DNA of 63,872 nt from Bradyrhizobium sp. ARR65 (GCF_000472385.1 NZ_AWZU01000045.1:224-64095), one strand, 5' to 3'. Shown: positions 9,565 to 19,868, counted from the stretch's first letter. A program made the numbers and translations. Notes: generated by a model not told the origin, from the sequence alone.

Positions 9565-10052
9565 GATTGATCTCCAACTCGAGCGCGCTGCATTAATTGC
9601 CGATCCACAGTTCGACTCCCTTTGATCCTTTCCAGGTCGAATTTGAGCCTAAATTGCTCGGTGGAGCAACCTGGGCGACGAAAAAAAGGGCAGCGGGGCT
9701 CATCGCGCTGCCGGGAGTACTCGAGCTGCGCGAGAAGAAGCGGCCTAACGGCAGCGCGGGCGCGAGTGTCGAAAAGTGGTTGCACGTATGGGGTCGTTTG
9801 CAATACAGAGGGGCGCCCAGAGTTAGAGAGTATTCGCCCGGAAGCGCCGCTCGCCGCCGACGCAACGCAATCCATTGGTCCTGTTCGATTGTGCATCGAC
9901 TTGCACGATTCGCTCATGCGTTTTTTGGCGCTTCAATATGGGATGTGCAGGTTTTGAAGTTTGCTTGGCCAGGTAGGGATGGGCGCCAAGGCTGACTTGA
10001 GGTCCCGCCAAGCCTGTACTACAACCGCTGATCAAATTACTTCCGTTTCAAG
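9565..10052. other. Divergent intergenic region
   Basis: This 490-base stretch separates the minus-strand glycosyltransferase operon from the plus-strand FkbM gene, so promoters for both should lie here. I see several overlapping ORFs on both strands without family resemblance or ribosome sites, and call none of them. Confidence 0.4.
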
Positions 10053-11507
10053 TTGGCGAATGGATCGATTGTGAAGCTGACTTCTGCCGCGCAGAATCAA
10101 GAAGATATCATGCTGTGGCGCGCATTGCGCAGCGTGCGTGATGGCTTTTATATCGATGTTGGAGCGGCTGACCCTTCCTCTTTGTCCGTAACTAAGATTT
10201 TCTATGATCAAGGTTGGTGTGGTATCAATTTAGAGCCGAGCCCCACTTACTTTTCCGATCTGAACAAGGCGCGACCGCGGGACATCAACCTCCGCGTTGG
10301 TATCGGTCGCGAAGCCGGGTCGCTCACCTTTTTCCACGTGGTAGGCACTGGACTTTCCACCTTCGACCGGCAGATAGCGATGACGCACCGCGCTCGAGGA
10401 TACGAGGTGGTGGAGGAAGTCGTTGAAATTCAGACGCTCGCTCAGATCTGCCGGCGCCATCGTCCACAGGGCGCCATTCATTTCCTTAAGATCGACGTGG
10501 AAGGCACTGAGGGCGAGGTCCTGGCCGGTGCCGATTTTGCGGCGTTCCGCCCTTGGATTGTACTAGCCGAGGCGACGTTACCGCAATCTCAGGAGCAATC
10601 TTACTCTGCCTGGGAGGAAATGCTAACCGGGCAGGGCTATTCCTTTGTTTGGTTTGACGGGCTGAACCGCTTCTACGTCGCCGATGAGATGAAGGCTGAC
10701 TTGGAAAAACATTTTCGCGTGCAGCCGAATATTTTTGATAATTTCATGACGATGCCAGAATTGACCGAGCGCTTGGAGCACGCCGAGCAGGCGCGCACTG
10801 AAGCCGCCGAAGCTGTGCACGCAGCAGCAGGCGCCGTTCAACAAACGATTGCGACTCTAGCGGAGACGCAACAACGTGCCGCCCGCATTGAAGAGGAGGC
10901 TGTGGCAGCAGTTCAACGCGCCGCCGAGGCTATGCAGCAAGCTGCCGCCGTTTCAGCTGAGGTGCAGGGCCAGTACAGGGACATGAGCCATCAGCGAGAC
11001 GCGCTGGTCGCTAAGCTGGCCGATGCGGAGCGGCATCGAGACGCGCTTGTTGTCAAGCTGGCTGACGTCAAGCGGAGCGCCGAGGAAACATTGGCGCAGG
11101 TACGGCGCAGTACGTCTTGGAGGATTACCGCGCCACTGCGCGTTGTGGGCCGCATGCTCCCCGGTCCGCCCAATCGCATGATTGGTCAATGTTGGAATAA
11201 GGAACTTGCACGTAGGGTCTTTCATCGTAGTGCTCGTTTTTTTCTGTGGTTGCCAGGTGGTCGCCGCAGCATGCGACTGGTATATCTCATAGCACCTCGC
11301 CCAGTGCACTGGTTGCGGCTTCGCTATCGCGCGTACGAGCAGGGCGCCGCGGAGCGACGTAGGCAATGGACTGCGCAATCGTCCGATTTGTCCTTTCCTC
11401 CCTCTACTAATGTTAGTTCTATGCCCATTCCAGACCTGAGTGCGGACGAAACTCGCGCATACTACCAGTTCACAAACGGCGGCTTGGCAGACGCGGAAAC
11501 GCTTTGA
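10053..11507 (+). CDS. FkbM-family methyltransferase with a long coiled coil
   Basis: Residues 10-210 are an FkbM-type SAM-dependent methyltransferase: NQEDIMLWRALRSVRDGFYIDVGA is motif I, LEPSP the acidic loop after strand 2, and HFLKIDVEGTEGEVLAG the typical FkbM signature. FkbM enzymes in glycan clusters usually O-methylate sugars. Residues 235-350 are alanine- and glutamate-rich coiled coil with a duplicated segment (QRDALVAKLADAE, then HRDALVVKLADVK), followed by STSWRITAPLRVVGRML, a motif I know from the tails of glycan-cluster enzymes. The start is a TTG at 10053; a GTG at 10071 would also serve. The stop is 60 bases before the triple glycosyltransferase, suggesting an operon. Confidence 0.82.
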   Translation: MANGSIVKLTSAAQNQEDIMLWRALRSVRDGFYIDVGAADPSSLSVTKIFYDQGWCGINLEPSPTYFSDLNKARPRDINLRVGIGREAGSLTFFHVVGTGLSTFDRQIAMTHRARGYEVVEEVVEIQTLAQICRRHRPQGAIHFLKIDVEGTEGEVLAGADFAAFRPWIVLAEATLPQSQEQSYSAWEEMLTGQGYSFVWFDGLNRFYVADEMKADLEKHFRVQPNIFDNFMTMPELTERLEHAEQARTEAAEAVHAAAGAVQQTIATLAETQQRAARIEEEAVAAVQRAAEAMQQAAAVSAEVQGQYRDMSHQRDALVAKLADAERHRDALVVKLADVKRSAEETLAQVRRSTSWRITAPLRVVGRMLPGPPNRMIGQCWNKELARRVFHRSARFFLWLPGGRRSMRLVYLIAPRPVHWLRLRYRAYEQGAAERRRQWTAQSSDLSFPPSTNVSSMPIPDLSADETRAYYQFTNGGLADAETL

Positions 11508-11567
11508 GGGGACGAGTGGCAATACTACCGTGCTCACATGATCCATTGATCCTTCGGATTTAACACG

Positions 11568-14500
11568 ATGCGCCTCGTCATCGATCTGCAGGGAGCTCAG
11601 GGTGTTAGCAGTGCGCGCGGAATTGGCCGTTATTCCCGCGAACTTGCCATAGCCATGGCGCGAGAGGCACGCGAGCATGAAGTCATCGTGGCGCTCAGCG
11701 GCGCATTCATGGATTCAGCTGAGCAACTCGCGGCGGCTTTCGACGGAATTCTACCGCGTTCCAATATCCGCCTATGGCATCCACCAAGCGGTGCATCTGC
11801 ATCGGCAGAGTCGCCGCTACGAAATGTTGCGGAAATGTTGCGCATGCAATTTTTGGCGTCGTTGGAACCGGATCTCGTCCACGTCACCAGCTTGTTCGAG
11901 GGAGCCGACGAAAACGTTATTAGCTTGCAGCCACGCCATCAGCGGCTGCTGCCGGTGGTGGCGACGTGCTACGATTTAATTCCACTCGTCCGCCACAAGC
12001 AGTATTTCGGGGATGAATCCACGCGGCATGCACGTTGGTATTACCGTTGCGCCCAAGAGATGTTGTTGTGCGACGGGCTTTTGGCCATTTCCCAGTCAAG
12101 TCGGCACGAGGCGATCCGCTACTTAGCATTTCCTCCTGACCGAGTCTTCAATGTACAGGCCGGAATCGCTCCAACTTTCCGCCCGACCAAACTATCTGGT
12201 CAGGAAAAGGTTGATCTTCTTCAACGATATGGCGTGCGGGACTCTTTCATTCTGTTCCTCGGCGCCGGCGATCTCCGAAAGAACGAAGCTGGGTTAATCG
12301 CGGCCTATGCGCGTCTGCCGGCTTCGCTGCGCGCGAGCCACCAATTGGTGATTGTTGGCAAGGTGGACCCATCAACACTGCGGAAAAACGCGGAAGAGCT
12401 CCACGTTTCGCCACAGGATTTCGTCATTGTCCCTTTCGTGCGCGAGGGAGATCTGAACGCGCTCTACTCAGCCTGCACATTATTCGTGTTCCCGTCGCTG
12501 CACGAAGGATTCGGATTGCCACTTGCCGAAGCGATGGCTTGTGGCGCGCCGGCAATCGCAAGCAACACTACCAGCCTTCCTGAAGTGATCGGCCGGGAGG
12601 ATGCAACATTCGATCCCAGCGACCCTAATGAAATGGCCGCCTGCATGCGGAAAGTGCTGGAGAACTCGGCGTTCCGTGAGGAGTTGGCGGCGTATGGACC
12701 GGTTCAAGCCGCGCGTTTTACGTGGCAGTCCTCGGCCGCGCGTGCTTGGGACGCACTAGAGAAGATACGTGCTGGCCGCGCCGTTGAATCGCGTATTAAG
12801 CCAGCGCCCAAAAAGCGTTCCAAATTAGCCTTCGTGTCGCCTCTGCCGCCGCAGCCGAGTGGCATCTCCGATTACAGCGCTGAGTTGCTCCCGAGCCTCG
12901 CCCGCTATTATGACATCACGCTTGTCAGCGAAACAAATGTCAAAGACCCGTGGCTAGCCGGCGCTTTTCCGCACCTAGAGCCTGGTAGCTTCTTGCATCA
13001 GGCCGATCAGTTTGAGCGGGTGCTCTATCAAATCGGCAATTCCAGTTTCCATCGATTCCAGATCGAGGAACTGTTGCCGCGTGTCCCGGGAATGGTGGTG
13101 CTGCACGATGCCAATTTGTCCGACTATATGAATTGGGTGCAACATACCAACGGTCAACCTGACCAATTCCGCGCCATTTTACTTCATGCCCACGGTTATC
13201 CGGCATTGCGCTTTGATGCCGAGCATGGGCGGGATGCTGCGCTGCGTCGATACCCGTGCTCTCTCACTGTGTTGCAGAACTCAATCGGCGTGATCCAGCA
13301 CTCTCGCCATGGTGTTGAGCTTCTCGAACAGCATTTCGGGTCAGAGGCGACACGCAACATCGCTGTTATCCCACTTGTCCGAGCCGATCGCGATCGACCG
13401 AACCGAGATGCAGCAAGGACAGCGCTTGGGCTGTCCGATGATACGTTCGTGGTTTGCAGCTTCGGTTACGTTGCACGGCCAAAATGCCCGGCGCTGCTCA
13501 TCGAAGCTTGGCAGAAGGCGGGTATCTCCGGAAAGTTGGTTTTTGTTGGCGGTATCGCTCAGGATATGCGAGAAGAGTTGGGCGATTGGGTAAATTCGGT
13601 ACCCGGTATTGAGTTCACTGACTGGGTTAAGCGCGAGGAATTGGACACATGGCTGGCTGCGGCTGACGTAGCGATTCAGTGGCGCATCAACTCACGCGGC
13701 GAAACCTCGGCTGCCCTTGCCGATGCGTTAATGGCTGGGCTTCCGCTGATCGCCAATCGCTACGGGTCGGCGGCCGAACTACCCGATGATGTCCTTCTCG
13801 GATTACCTCATGATGCCGACGCCACCGACATTGCGTCGGCATTAGTCGACCTGCACAAGGATCCGACCAAACGGACCTCGCTTGGGGCCGCAGGCCGCGG
13901 ATACGCGCTAAAAGAACTTGTGCCGGAGAGGATTGCACCGCGCTACGTTGACGCGATCGAGCAAGCCTATGCGAAGCACGATGTCCCGGTCGTAGCGCAG
14001 AGCATGCTAGCCGACGTGCGGGCAGTGGCCGGTGTGCCGAACAGCGTGTCCATTGCCTCGCAAGCCGTTGCCCGTAATTTCTCATCGCCTTGGAGGGGCG
14101 GCGGTCGGCCGCGCCTATTGGTCGATATGTCCAGACTGGTGCGTGGTGATCATTCTTCGGGTGGTCAGCGACTGGTGCGCGAGATTGCCTACCGAGCCCT
14201 CGAAGCGCCACCTGAAGGCTGGAGGGGCGAGGCGGTTCGCATCCGTGATGGCCGGCTCCGCTACACTTATACGGTGCCCCTCGCAATGCTGGGACATGCG
14301 TCACTGAATTTGGCGGAAGTGCCTGTGGACGTTCGAGCGGGCGATATTTTGCTATGCATCGATGTGAATCCAGAACTGACGGCGGCGGAGTTCGATGAAC
14401 TGCGGCGTTTACGACTGGGAGGCCTTCGAATTGTTATTCTGGTCCACAGCTTATTGCCGTTGCGCCACCCGGATCTGTTCCCGACGGGCGCAGCCGAACG

Positions 14501-15308
14501 CGCGGCTGAGTGGTACCGACGGATGGTCCGTATTGCTGACGCTGCCCTTTGCACCTCTTGTGTCGCCGCCGATGAGGTTATTGCATGGCTTGATACGGAG
14601 GCCGGACTGCGCGAGATGCCGCTGCCGATTGGCCTCGTTCGCCCTGGTGGGGATTTCCATGCGCAGGACTCGGCAAGGAATGTTTCCCTGGAGACCCTCA
14701 CCGCGCTCAATAGCGCGCGCAAGCGACCCACCGTTGTCATGGTAGGCACCTTGGAGAATGGTAGAGGTCATTCGCAGGTCCTGGCGGCGTTCAAGAGCTT
14801 GTGGAAGGCTGGAGAGGATCTCGGGCTGATTATCATCGGTAAGCAGGGCTGGAACACAGAGACGTTCGCCGGCCTACTCCAGAACTCGTCCGAACTTGGC
14901 GATCGGCTGCACTGGCTCCAGTGCTGCGAAGACGCTGAGCTGCGGGCGCTTTATGACCTGGGCGCTGGGCTCCTTATGGCGTCGAAACGCGCAAGTTGCG
15001 GCTTAGCGATCGCCGAGGCCTTGCGTGCCGGCCTGCCGGTCCTCGCGCGCGACTTGCCGATATTCCGCGAGATAGCGGGCGACCAAGCACGTTATTTCTC
15101 CGGCGACGATCCGCATGAACTCGCAGCCGAACTAAGGCGCTGGGCAGCTAATGGTTTCACGCCGCGGCCGACACATTTGGAGCCGCCGCCGAGCTGGGAC
15201 AACTGCTACAACGAGCTGTGCGAATTTATCTTCAGCAACCAAAACTACAAGGTATGGCACCCAAAAAGGCCTGTTACTAGCCCGACGCTGCTAAGTCCTA
15301 TGAAATGA
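11568..15308 (+). CDS. Very large triple-domain glycosyltransferase
   Basis: The 1246 residues hold three GT-B units in tandem. Unit 1 (1-410) is a complete GT4 domain with SLHEGFGLPLAEAMACGAP near residue 314, keeping both EX7E glutamates. Unit 2 (about 420-800) begins KLAFVSPLPPQPSGISDYSA; its corresponding segment near residue 708 is RGETSAALADALMAGLP, so the first glutamate is Gly and the second Asp. Unit 3 (about 875-1225) has RASCGLAIAEALRAGLP near 1140, with Ala for the first glutamate. Only the first unit looks fully catalytic by this criterion; the others may bind or use other residues. Such multidomain GT4 proteins polymerise O-antigen or capsule repeats. It follows the FkbM gene on the same strand. 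Confidence 0.85.
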   Translation: MRLVIDLQGAQGVSSARGIGRYSRELAIAMAREAREHEVIVALSGAFMDSAEQLAAAFDGILPRSNIRLWHPPSGASASAESPLRNVAEMLRMQFLASLEPDLVHVTSLFEGADENVISLQPRHQRLLPVVATCYDLIPLVRHKQYFGDESTRHARWYYRCAQEMLLCDGLLAISQSSRHEAIRYLAFPPDRVFNVQAGIAPTFRPTKLSGQEKVDLLQRYGVRDSFILFLGAGDLRKNEAGLIAAYARLPASLRASHQLVIVGKVDPSTLRKNAEELHVSPQDFVIVPFVREGDLNALYSACTLFVFPSLHEGFGLPLAEAMACGAPAIASNTTSLPEVIGREDATFDPSDPNEMAACMRKVLENSAFREELAAYGPVQAARFTWQSSAARAWDALEKIRAGRAVESRIKPAPKKRSKLAFVSPLPPQPSGISDYSAELLPSLARYYDITLVSETNVKDPWLAGAFPHLEPGSFLHQADQFERVLYQIGNSSFHRFQIEELLPRVPGMVVLHDANLSDYMNWVQHTNGQPDQFRAILLHAHGYPALRFDAEHGRDAALRRYPCSLTVLQNSIGVIQHSRHGVELLEQHFGSEATRNIAVIPLVRADRDRPNRDAARTALGLSDDTFVVCSFGYVARPKCPALLIEAWQKAGISGKLVFVGGIAQDMREELGDWVNSVPGIEFTDWVKREELDTWLAAADVAIQWRINSRGETSAALADALMAGLPLIANRYGSAAELPDDVLLGLPHDADATDIASALVDLHKDPTKRTSLGAAGRGYALKELVPERIAPRYVDAIEQAYAKHDVPVVAQSMLADVRAVAGVPNSVSIASQAVARNFSSPWRGGGRPRLLVDMSRLVRGDHSSGGQRLVREIAYRALEAPPEGWRGEAVRIRDGRLRYTYTVPLAMLGHASLNLAEVPVDVRAGDILLCIDVNPELTAAEFDELRRLRLGGLRIVILVHSLLPLRHPDLFPTGAAERAAEWYRRMVRIADAALCTSCVAADEVIAWLDTEAGLREMPLPIGLVRPGGDFHAQDSARNVSLETLTALNSARKRPTVVMVGTLENGRGHSQVLAAFKSLWKAGEDLGLIIIGKQGWNTETFAGLLQNSSELGDRLHWLQCCEDAELRALYDLGAGLLMASKRASCGLAIAEALRAGLPVLARDLPIFREIAGDQARYFSGDDPHELAAELRRWAANGFTPRPTHLEPPPSWDNCYNELCEFIFSNQNYKVWHPKRPVTSPTLLSPMK

Positions 15309-15431
15309 GTGCAAACTTCCGATAGCATGGACACCGACTATGGTGGGTGGCGAATTCGAAGGTGAACCAGGTAAAAGGTGCACGCCGGGCCGCCGTAGCT
15401 CCCGCAGTGTTGTTGGCATGCTTGCGCACCT

Positions 15432-16292
15432 ATGGCTTTGGGAGCCGCAAAAATGGCGAGGCAGAGCCAGATGCTTAAATCCCGTATATGTTCGCTAGAC
15501 GAGCTGCGGTCATTGGAACCGTGGGTCGAGCGTCTAAGATCGGTTATCCCCAGCTTCGGCATCACGCGGCCTGACGGTTCGGTGTTCATTCACCGCAAAA
15601 CATGGGAGTGGGGCTATATAGCCCAAGCGTTTGCAGAACGCGGGATGCTGGGATTAGGCAAGCGCGGATTGGGATTTGCAGTCGGTCGGGAGCCTTTGCC
15701 GGCCCTATTCGCCGGCATGGGATGCGAGGTCCTTGCGACTGACCTTGGCGAAGTGGAGGCCGAAAAAGCTGGATGGGTCGAAACCGCGCAGCACGCCGAC
15801 AGCTTACCAACTCTGGAATACCCGGATCTGTGCGCGCCAGCCGATTTTCGTCAGCGCGTAGCATTTCGCCCTCTGGATATGCGTGCGCTTCCAGACGAAC
15901 TGACCGGCAGCTTTGATTTCATATGGTCGGCGTGTTCGCTCGAGCACCTTGGCTCGATCGACCAGGGAATCAAGTTTATCCTCGATGCCATGCGCCTCCT
16001 GCGGCGCGGGGGCGTTGCGGCTCACACAACCGAGTTCAACGTCACTTCGCTACTATACGAGACTGATACGCTGAGCGAAGGCGCCACCGTTTTGTTTTGC
16101 CGCGAAGACATCGAGCGAGCGGTATCCCTACTGCGGAGAGATGGCCACCGGGTCGAGCTCGATTGGACTTACGGTGCCACACGAGAAGATCGCTACGTTG
16201 ATGTACCGCCCTATCGCCATGATCCGCATTTGAAATTGCTCGTCGGTAGCTTCGTCACGACGGCTATAGGGCTGATCATCGAAGCGGCTTGA
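15432..16292 (+). CDS. Class I SAM-dependent methyltransferase
   Basis: A 286-residue protein with the class I methyltransferase fold. GLGFAVGREPLPALFAGMGCEVLATDLG is the SAM-binding motif I to II region. SFDFIWSACSLEHLGSIDQG is motif IV-V of Methyltransf_11-like enzymes, and MRLLRRGGVAAHTTEF is the following strand. An internal ATG at 15453 (MARQSQML) is an equally plausible start. It lies 120 bases downstream of the triple glycosyltransferase on the same strand, so a role in modifying the same glycan is likely; the substrate is unknown. Confidence 0.75.
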   Translation: MALGAAKMARQSQMLKSRICSLDELRSLEPWVERLRSVIPSFGITRPDGSVFIHRKTWEWGYIAQAFAERGMLGLGKRGLGFAVGREPLPALFAGMGCEVLATDLGEVEAEKAGWVETAQHADSLPTLEYPDLCAPADFRQRVAFRPLDMRALPDELTGSFDFIWSACSLEHLGSIDQGIKFILDAMRLLRRGGVAAHTTEFNVTSLLYETDTLSEGATVLFCREDIERAVSLLRRDGHRVELDWTYGATREDRYVDVPPYRHDPHLKLLVGSFVTTAIGLIIEAA

Positions 16293-16601
16293 GGTGGATT
16301 CGATCTGTGACATAATCAGCGTGTTCTCTATCAGCGTACTGTTCGCTATCAGCGTACAAAGACGCTCGCGGTCATCCCCTTCCGTCAGTTCGCCCGCATC
16401 TATAGTGCCGTCCTCCATTGGGGGTGCGTTTGAATCAAACTCGTGAGCCTGGCGATCGGCTTCGATCACATTAAACCTTTGTTCCGGCCGTGCAGCCGTG
16501 CAGCGCCGGCCAACTCAGCATCTTCGCATCTTCGGCGCTACCAATGGGGGCTAGGTGGCTAGGTGTCGCTCCGGCGAAGTAGGTACCGAACGGTTACAGC
16601 G
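16293..16601. other. Intergenic stretch with a short direct repeat
   Basis: The sequence CTATCAGCGTAC occurs twice, at about 16327 and 16345, with a 6-base spacer. No gene is seen. The repeat sits just after the methyltransferase stop and just before the second IS66 wreck. Confidence 0.4.
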
Positions 16602-17519
16602 CTATGGCAGCCCACGGGTTCGCGCCGCGCTCAAGGGTATCTGTCCGGTGAAGACCGGTGAAGGCCCCCTTGCGGAATGAGGCGTGTTGTTGAGAACTGT
16701 CCTTATTGGACCCAACAACCATCCCGCCTGCGTTGGCGCCAGCGTCTCCCGTGCCTCATGCACAAGCCGCCAATCGAAGCCTTCCAGTAGGGCCGATAAT
16801 TGCGCGAGATCGACACCGTCGCGCGCGTAGATTGCCTCCTGCCGGTACAGCGGCAAGCCGTCGGCGTATTTGGCCACCGCGATCTGGGCGAGAAGTGCTT
16901 CGGTTGCAAGGCCGCTCTCGATCAGATGGGCGGGGGCCGGAGCCTGAAGCACGCCATCGCGGTTGCGATAGGCGTATTTCGGGCGGCGCGTCACAATCAG
17001 GCGGAACTTCGCCGGCGTCGCGTCCAAGCGCTTCGACACGTCCTCGCCGATCAGGACCTTCTCCAACCCTGCGCAGCCAGGGGGCACCTCGGGCTCGATG
17101 ACGATCTCGATCCGCTCAAGATGCGCGCCGAACTCCTTGCGTGGCCGCGGCGCGCGTTTCGGCTTGTCCTTGTCGCCAGCATTGGCCAGTTCGGCTTCAA
17201 TGGCTGCAACCCCGGTGGCGATCTCGTCAAATGCGAAGGCGATCTGCTCGTCGCTTGGCCTGTCACTACGCAAGCGTTCCGAGCGCGTGCCGTACAGCGT
17301 GCGCTCGAGAATCTTCACGATCGCCGTCAGCTCCACGATCCGCGCATCGGCCGTCTGGTTGACCGCAGCAAGACTGGCGTTGGCCGCCGCCACTGTTGCC
17401 ATCTCGGAAGCGATCCGGCTGTTCTCGGCCTCGATGGCCTGCCGCTCTGCCGCTAAGGCGAGGATCAGCGCATGGGCTTCGGCAAGGGTCGTCGGAAGTT
17501 CTGGATCGGGCGTCGTCAT
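16602..17519 (-). pseudogene. tnpC: IS66 TnpC N-terminal half with a TnpB tail
   Basis: Residues 1-235 match IS66 TnpC: a coiled-coil start (LAAERQAIEAENSRIASEMA), LERTLYGTRSERL, the linker RPRKEFGAHLERIEIVIEPE and IVTRRPKYAYRNRDGV. Where the DDE domain should follow YARDGVDL, the frame instead reads AQLSALLEGFDWRLVHEAR, which is the C-terminal end of TnpB. The catalytic domain is therefore deleted and replaced. The zinc-binding cysteines expected around PGCAGLEK are also largely missing. Confidence 0.75.
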
Positions 17520-17589
17520 CGCCGCCCATCAGAGCAGACTCGCCGCCACTTTCCCAAGCCTTTTGGCGCTCTGATTCCATTCGCCGCAG

Positions 17590-18061
17590 GGTTGTCAACC
17601 GACCGTTTCCGGGCGCTTCACAATGATCGGACGAACCTTCGTCCAGTTCAGCCCGTCAACCGGCGCCAGCAACTGCGCGTGATTGAGCTGGATCCGATGC
17701 GGACCTATCCGCGGCCAACAAAACTTCGATTTCTCGAGTCGTTTCGAGTGAAGACAGATCCCGGATCCATCCCACCAAACAATCTTGATTCTATCCGCTC
17801 TCCTGGAACACGTATAGCGAACCGGTTGAATGGATCCGAGCCGGCGTCGCGCACCAGGGCCGCAAGCCCGTCCGGGCCTTTTCTAGCTAAAATCGACCGG
17901 ATGGCTGGCGACCCCGGCTGTAGCGTTTCCTCAACCAGTCGCGCCTTCGCCTCGGCTGATCGGCCCCGGCGGCCCCGAAGCGGCCGAGCCTCTAGCGCTT
18001 CGATCACCTGACAATTTCTGTCATCAGGCATAGGCTTACTTACAGAAATTTCCATCACCAA
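17590..18061 (-). pseudogene. tnpA: TnpA-TnpB deletion fusion of the second IS66
   Basis: From 18061 the minus strand reads MEISVSKPMPDDRNCQVIEA with RGRRGRSAEAKARLVEETLQPG, the start of a rhizobial IS66 TnpA. After about 48 residues it passes into TnpB-like sequence (GLAALVRD, then a diverged WDGTG region). A further TnpB C-terminal scrap lies near 17690-17600 in another frame (QLNHAQLLAPVDGLNWTKV). All parts are non-functional. Confidence 0.65.
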
Positions 18062-18449
18062 ATCTCCGGCACTCCACGCCGAAGACTCTCAGATCTCTCG
18101 CCAACCCGGTATGTGGGGTCTCCTTGGCGCTTACAATTGATGTCTAGTGTGGCCTGCTTCGTCAGCTGGCTTTTTAGGGCTACGCCAGTTCGGCTCGCAC
18201 CTTCAAACGTGGTCGGGAGCGGGCGGCCTTCGAGCTCTATAAATGGCGCCGCGCGAGCTCGGTATTTTGGAGTTTTGCTCGAATCGCAAGCTTAGCGCTG
18301 GCGGTGGAAATGGAGCTGCACGAGGGCCTCTCATCCGCTGAGCTTTGCTTTCAGTGGGCGACCTCCAAACGTCGAAACAGATCTTGATTGAGCTGTTGCC
18401 ACGAAATCCATAAATAATTAGACATTATCAAAAGTGACAACCGCGCAAC
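18062..18449. other. Gap between IS66 remnant and manC
   Basis: No gene is recognised. The region lies downstream of manC, which is on the minus strand, and may contain its transcription end. Confidence 0.35.
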
Positions 18450-19868
18450 TCACGACCTTTGATAGTCGTCTTCAATCCTGATGATATCGTCTTCGCCCAG
18501 ATAACTGCCGGTCTGCACCTCGATCAGTTCCAGCATGATCTTGCCCGGGTTTTCCAGCCGGTGCACAGCGCCCATGGGGATATAGATCGATTCGTTCTCG
18601 TGCACCGTCGCGACGGTATCATTGACAGTGACCTGCGCCGTGCCACGCACCACGATCCAGTGCTCCGCACGATGGTGGTGCTTCTGCAGTGATAGCCGGC
18701 CGCCGGGCTTGACCACGATCCGCTTGACCTGGTGACGGTCCCCATTGTCGACAGATTGGTAGCTGCCCCAGGGGCGGTGCACCTTCAGGTGCTCCTCGGT
18801 GACCTGCGGCGCGACTGTCTTGAGTTTTGCCACCAGACGTTTGAGGCCATTGGCGTCCTTCTGACGGGACACGAGCACAGCATCGGCTGTCGCGACAACT
18901 ACAAGATCATCAACGCCTTCCAGCGCTACCAACGCATGGTCGGTCGAGACATTACAGTTGCGCGAATCTTCGAACACGGCAATCCCGCGCGCCGCGTTGC
19001 CCTGCATGTCCTTCTCTGATAGCTCCCACACCGCGCGCCAGGAGCCCACATCGGACCAGCCACAATCGACGGGTACCACCGCTGCACGCGAGGTCTTCTC
19101 CATCACGGCATAGTCGATCGAGATCGCCTTGGCCGCGCTGAAAGCCTGGGGCTCAAGCGTGATGAAGCCGAGATCGCGTCCGGCTTTGCTGACTGCATCA
19201 GCAGCCGCGCGCACGATCTCACCATCAAACTTCTGATATTCGTCAAGCAGGACGGAAGCGGGAAACATGAAATTGCCGCTGTTCCAGAGGTAGCCTGAGT
19301 TGACATAGTCGGCAGCGGTCACCGCATTAGGCTTCTCGACAAATTTAACAACGGCCCGCACGTCGCCCAAAACTGGCTCACCGGCATCAATGTAGCCGTA
19401 TTCAGTTGCTGGGCGTTCGGGCTTTACACCAAAGGTGACGATGCGTCCCGTTTCCGCCGCGGCGAGTCCCTCGCGGCAGGCTGCGGTAAAGGCATCCTTG
19501 TTCTGAACGACGTGATCGGCAGCGAGGGCAAGCACTATCGCCTCACCATCGCGCGCCTGCGCGAACACGGCGCCGGCGGCAATCGCGGGGCCGGAATCGC
19601 GTCGCATCGGCTCAAGCAGAACATCCGCCTCAATGCCGATCTCGGTCAATTGCTCAAGCACCATGAAGCGGTAAGCCGCATTTGTGATAACGACGGGCCT
19701 ACCGAACAGCATGGGGTCGGAAACACGTAGCAATGTCTCTTGAAAGGTCGAGTGCGTGCCGAATAGGGGCAGGAATTGCTTCGGGCGTACCTCGCGCGAT
19801 GCGGGCCACAGGCGTGTGCCCGCGCCACCGCACATGATCAATGGAATGATGCGTTTTTCCATGTCCAT
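18450..19868 (-). CDS. manC: Mannose-1-phosphate guanylyltransferase / mannose-6-phosphate isomerase
   Basis: A 472-residue two-domain enzyme. Residues 5-290 are the nucleotidyltransferase domain that makes GDP-mannose from mannose-1-phosphate and GTP: the signature GGAGTRLWPASREVRPKQF is at 14-33 and FVEKPN follows. Residues 360-470 are the type II phosphomannose isomerase cupin, with KVHRPWGSYQSVD, PGGRLSLQKHHHRAEHWIVV and ENESIYIPMGAVHRLENPG. GDP-mannose is the precursor of GDP-fucose, linking it to the two fucose synthases. A second ATG at residue 3 (MEKRII) may be the true start. It stands alone on the minus strand between plus-strand genes. Confidence 0.95.
   Translation of the reverse strand: MDMEKRIIPLIMCGGAGTRLWPASREVRPKQFLPLFGTHSTFQETLLRVSDPMLFGRPVVITNAAYRFMVLEQLTEIGIEADVLLEPMRRDSGPAIAAGAVFAQARDGEAIVLALAADHVVQNKDAFTAACREGLAAAETGRIVTFGVKPERPATEYGYIDAGEPVLGDVRAVVKFVEKPNAVTAADYVNSGYLWNSGNFMFPASVLLDEYQKFDGEIVRAAADAVSKAGRDLGFITLEPQAFSAAKAISIDYAVMEKTSRAAVVPVDCGWSDVGSWRAVWELSEKDMQGNAARGIAVFEDSRNCNVSTDHALVALEGVDDLVVVATADAVLVSRQKDANGLKRLVAKLKTVAPQVTEEHLKVHRPWGSYQSVDNGDRHQVKRIVVKPGGRLSLQKHHHRAEHWIVVRGTAQVTVNDTVATVHENESIYIPMGAVHRLENPGKIMLELIEVQTGSYLGEDDIIRIEDDYQRS

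Larger units (their letters stand above)
16602..18061 (-). mobile_element. Internally deleted IS66-family element
   Basis: Three IS66 genes are present as scraps in their normal order on the minus strand: a TnpA start (18061), TnpB pieces (about 17900-17600) and a TnpC N-terminal half (17519-16750) joined to a second TnpB-like tail. No terminal GTAAGCG repeat was recognised at either end. This element differs in sequence from the one at 0.1-2.4 kb. Confidence 0.75.

Noticed and set aside
13687..14304. A 205-residue ORF antisense to the triple glycosyltransferase
   Set aside because: Typical GC-rich antisense shadow with no domain pattern.
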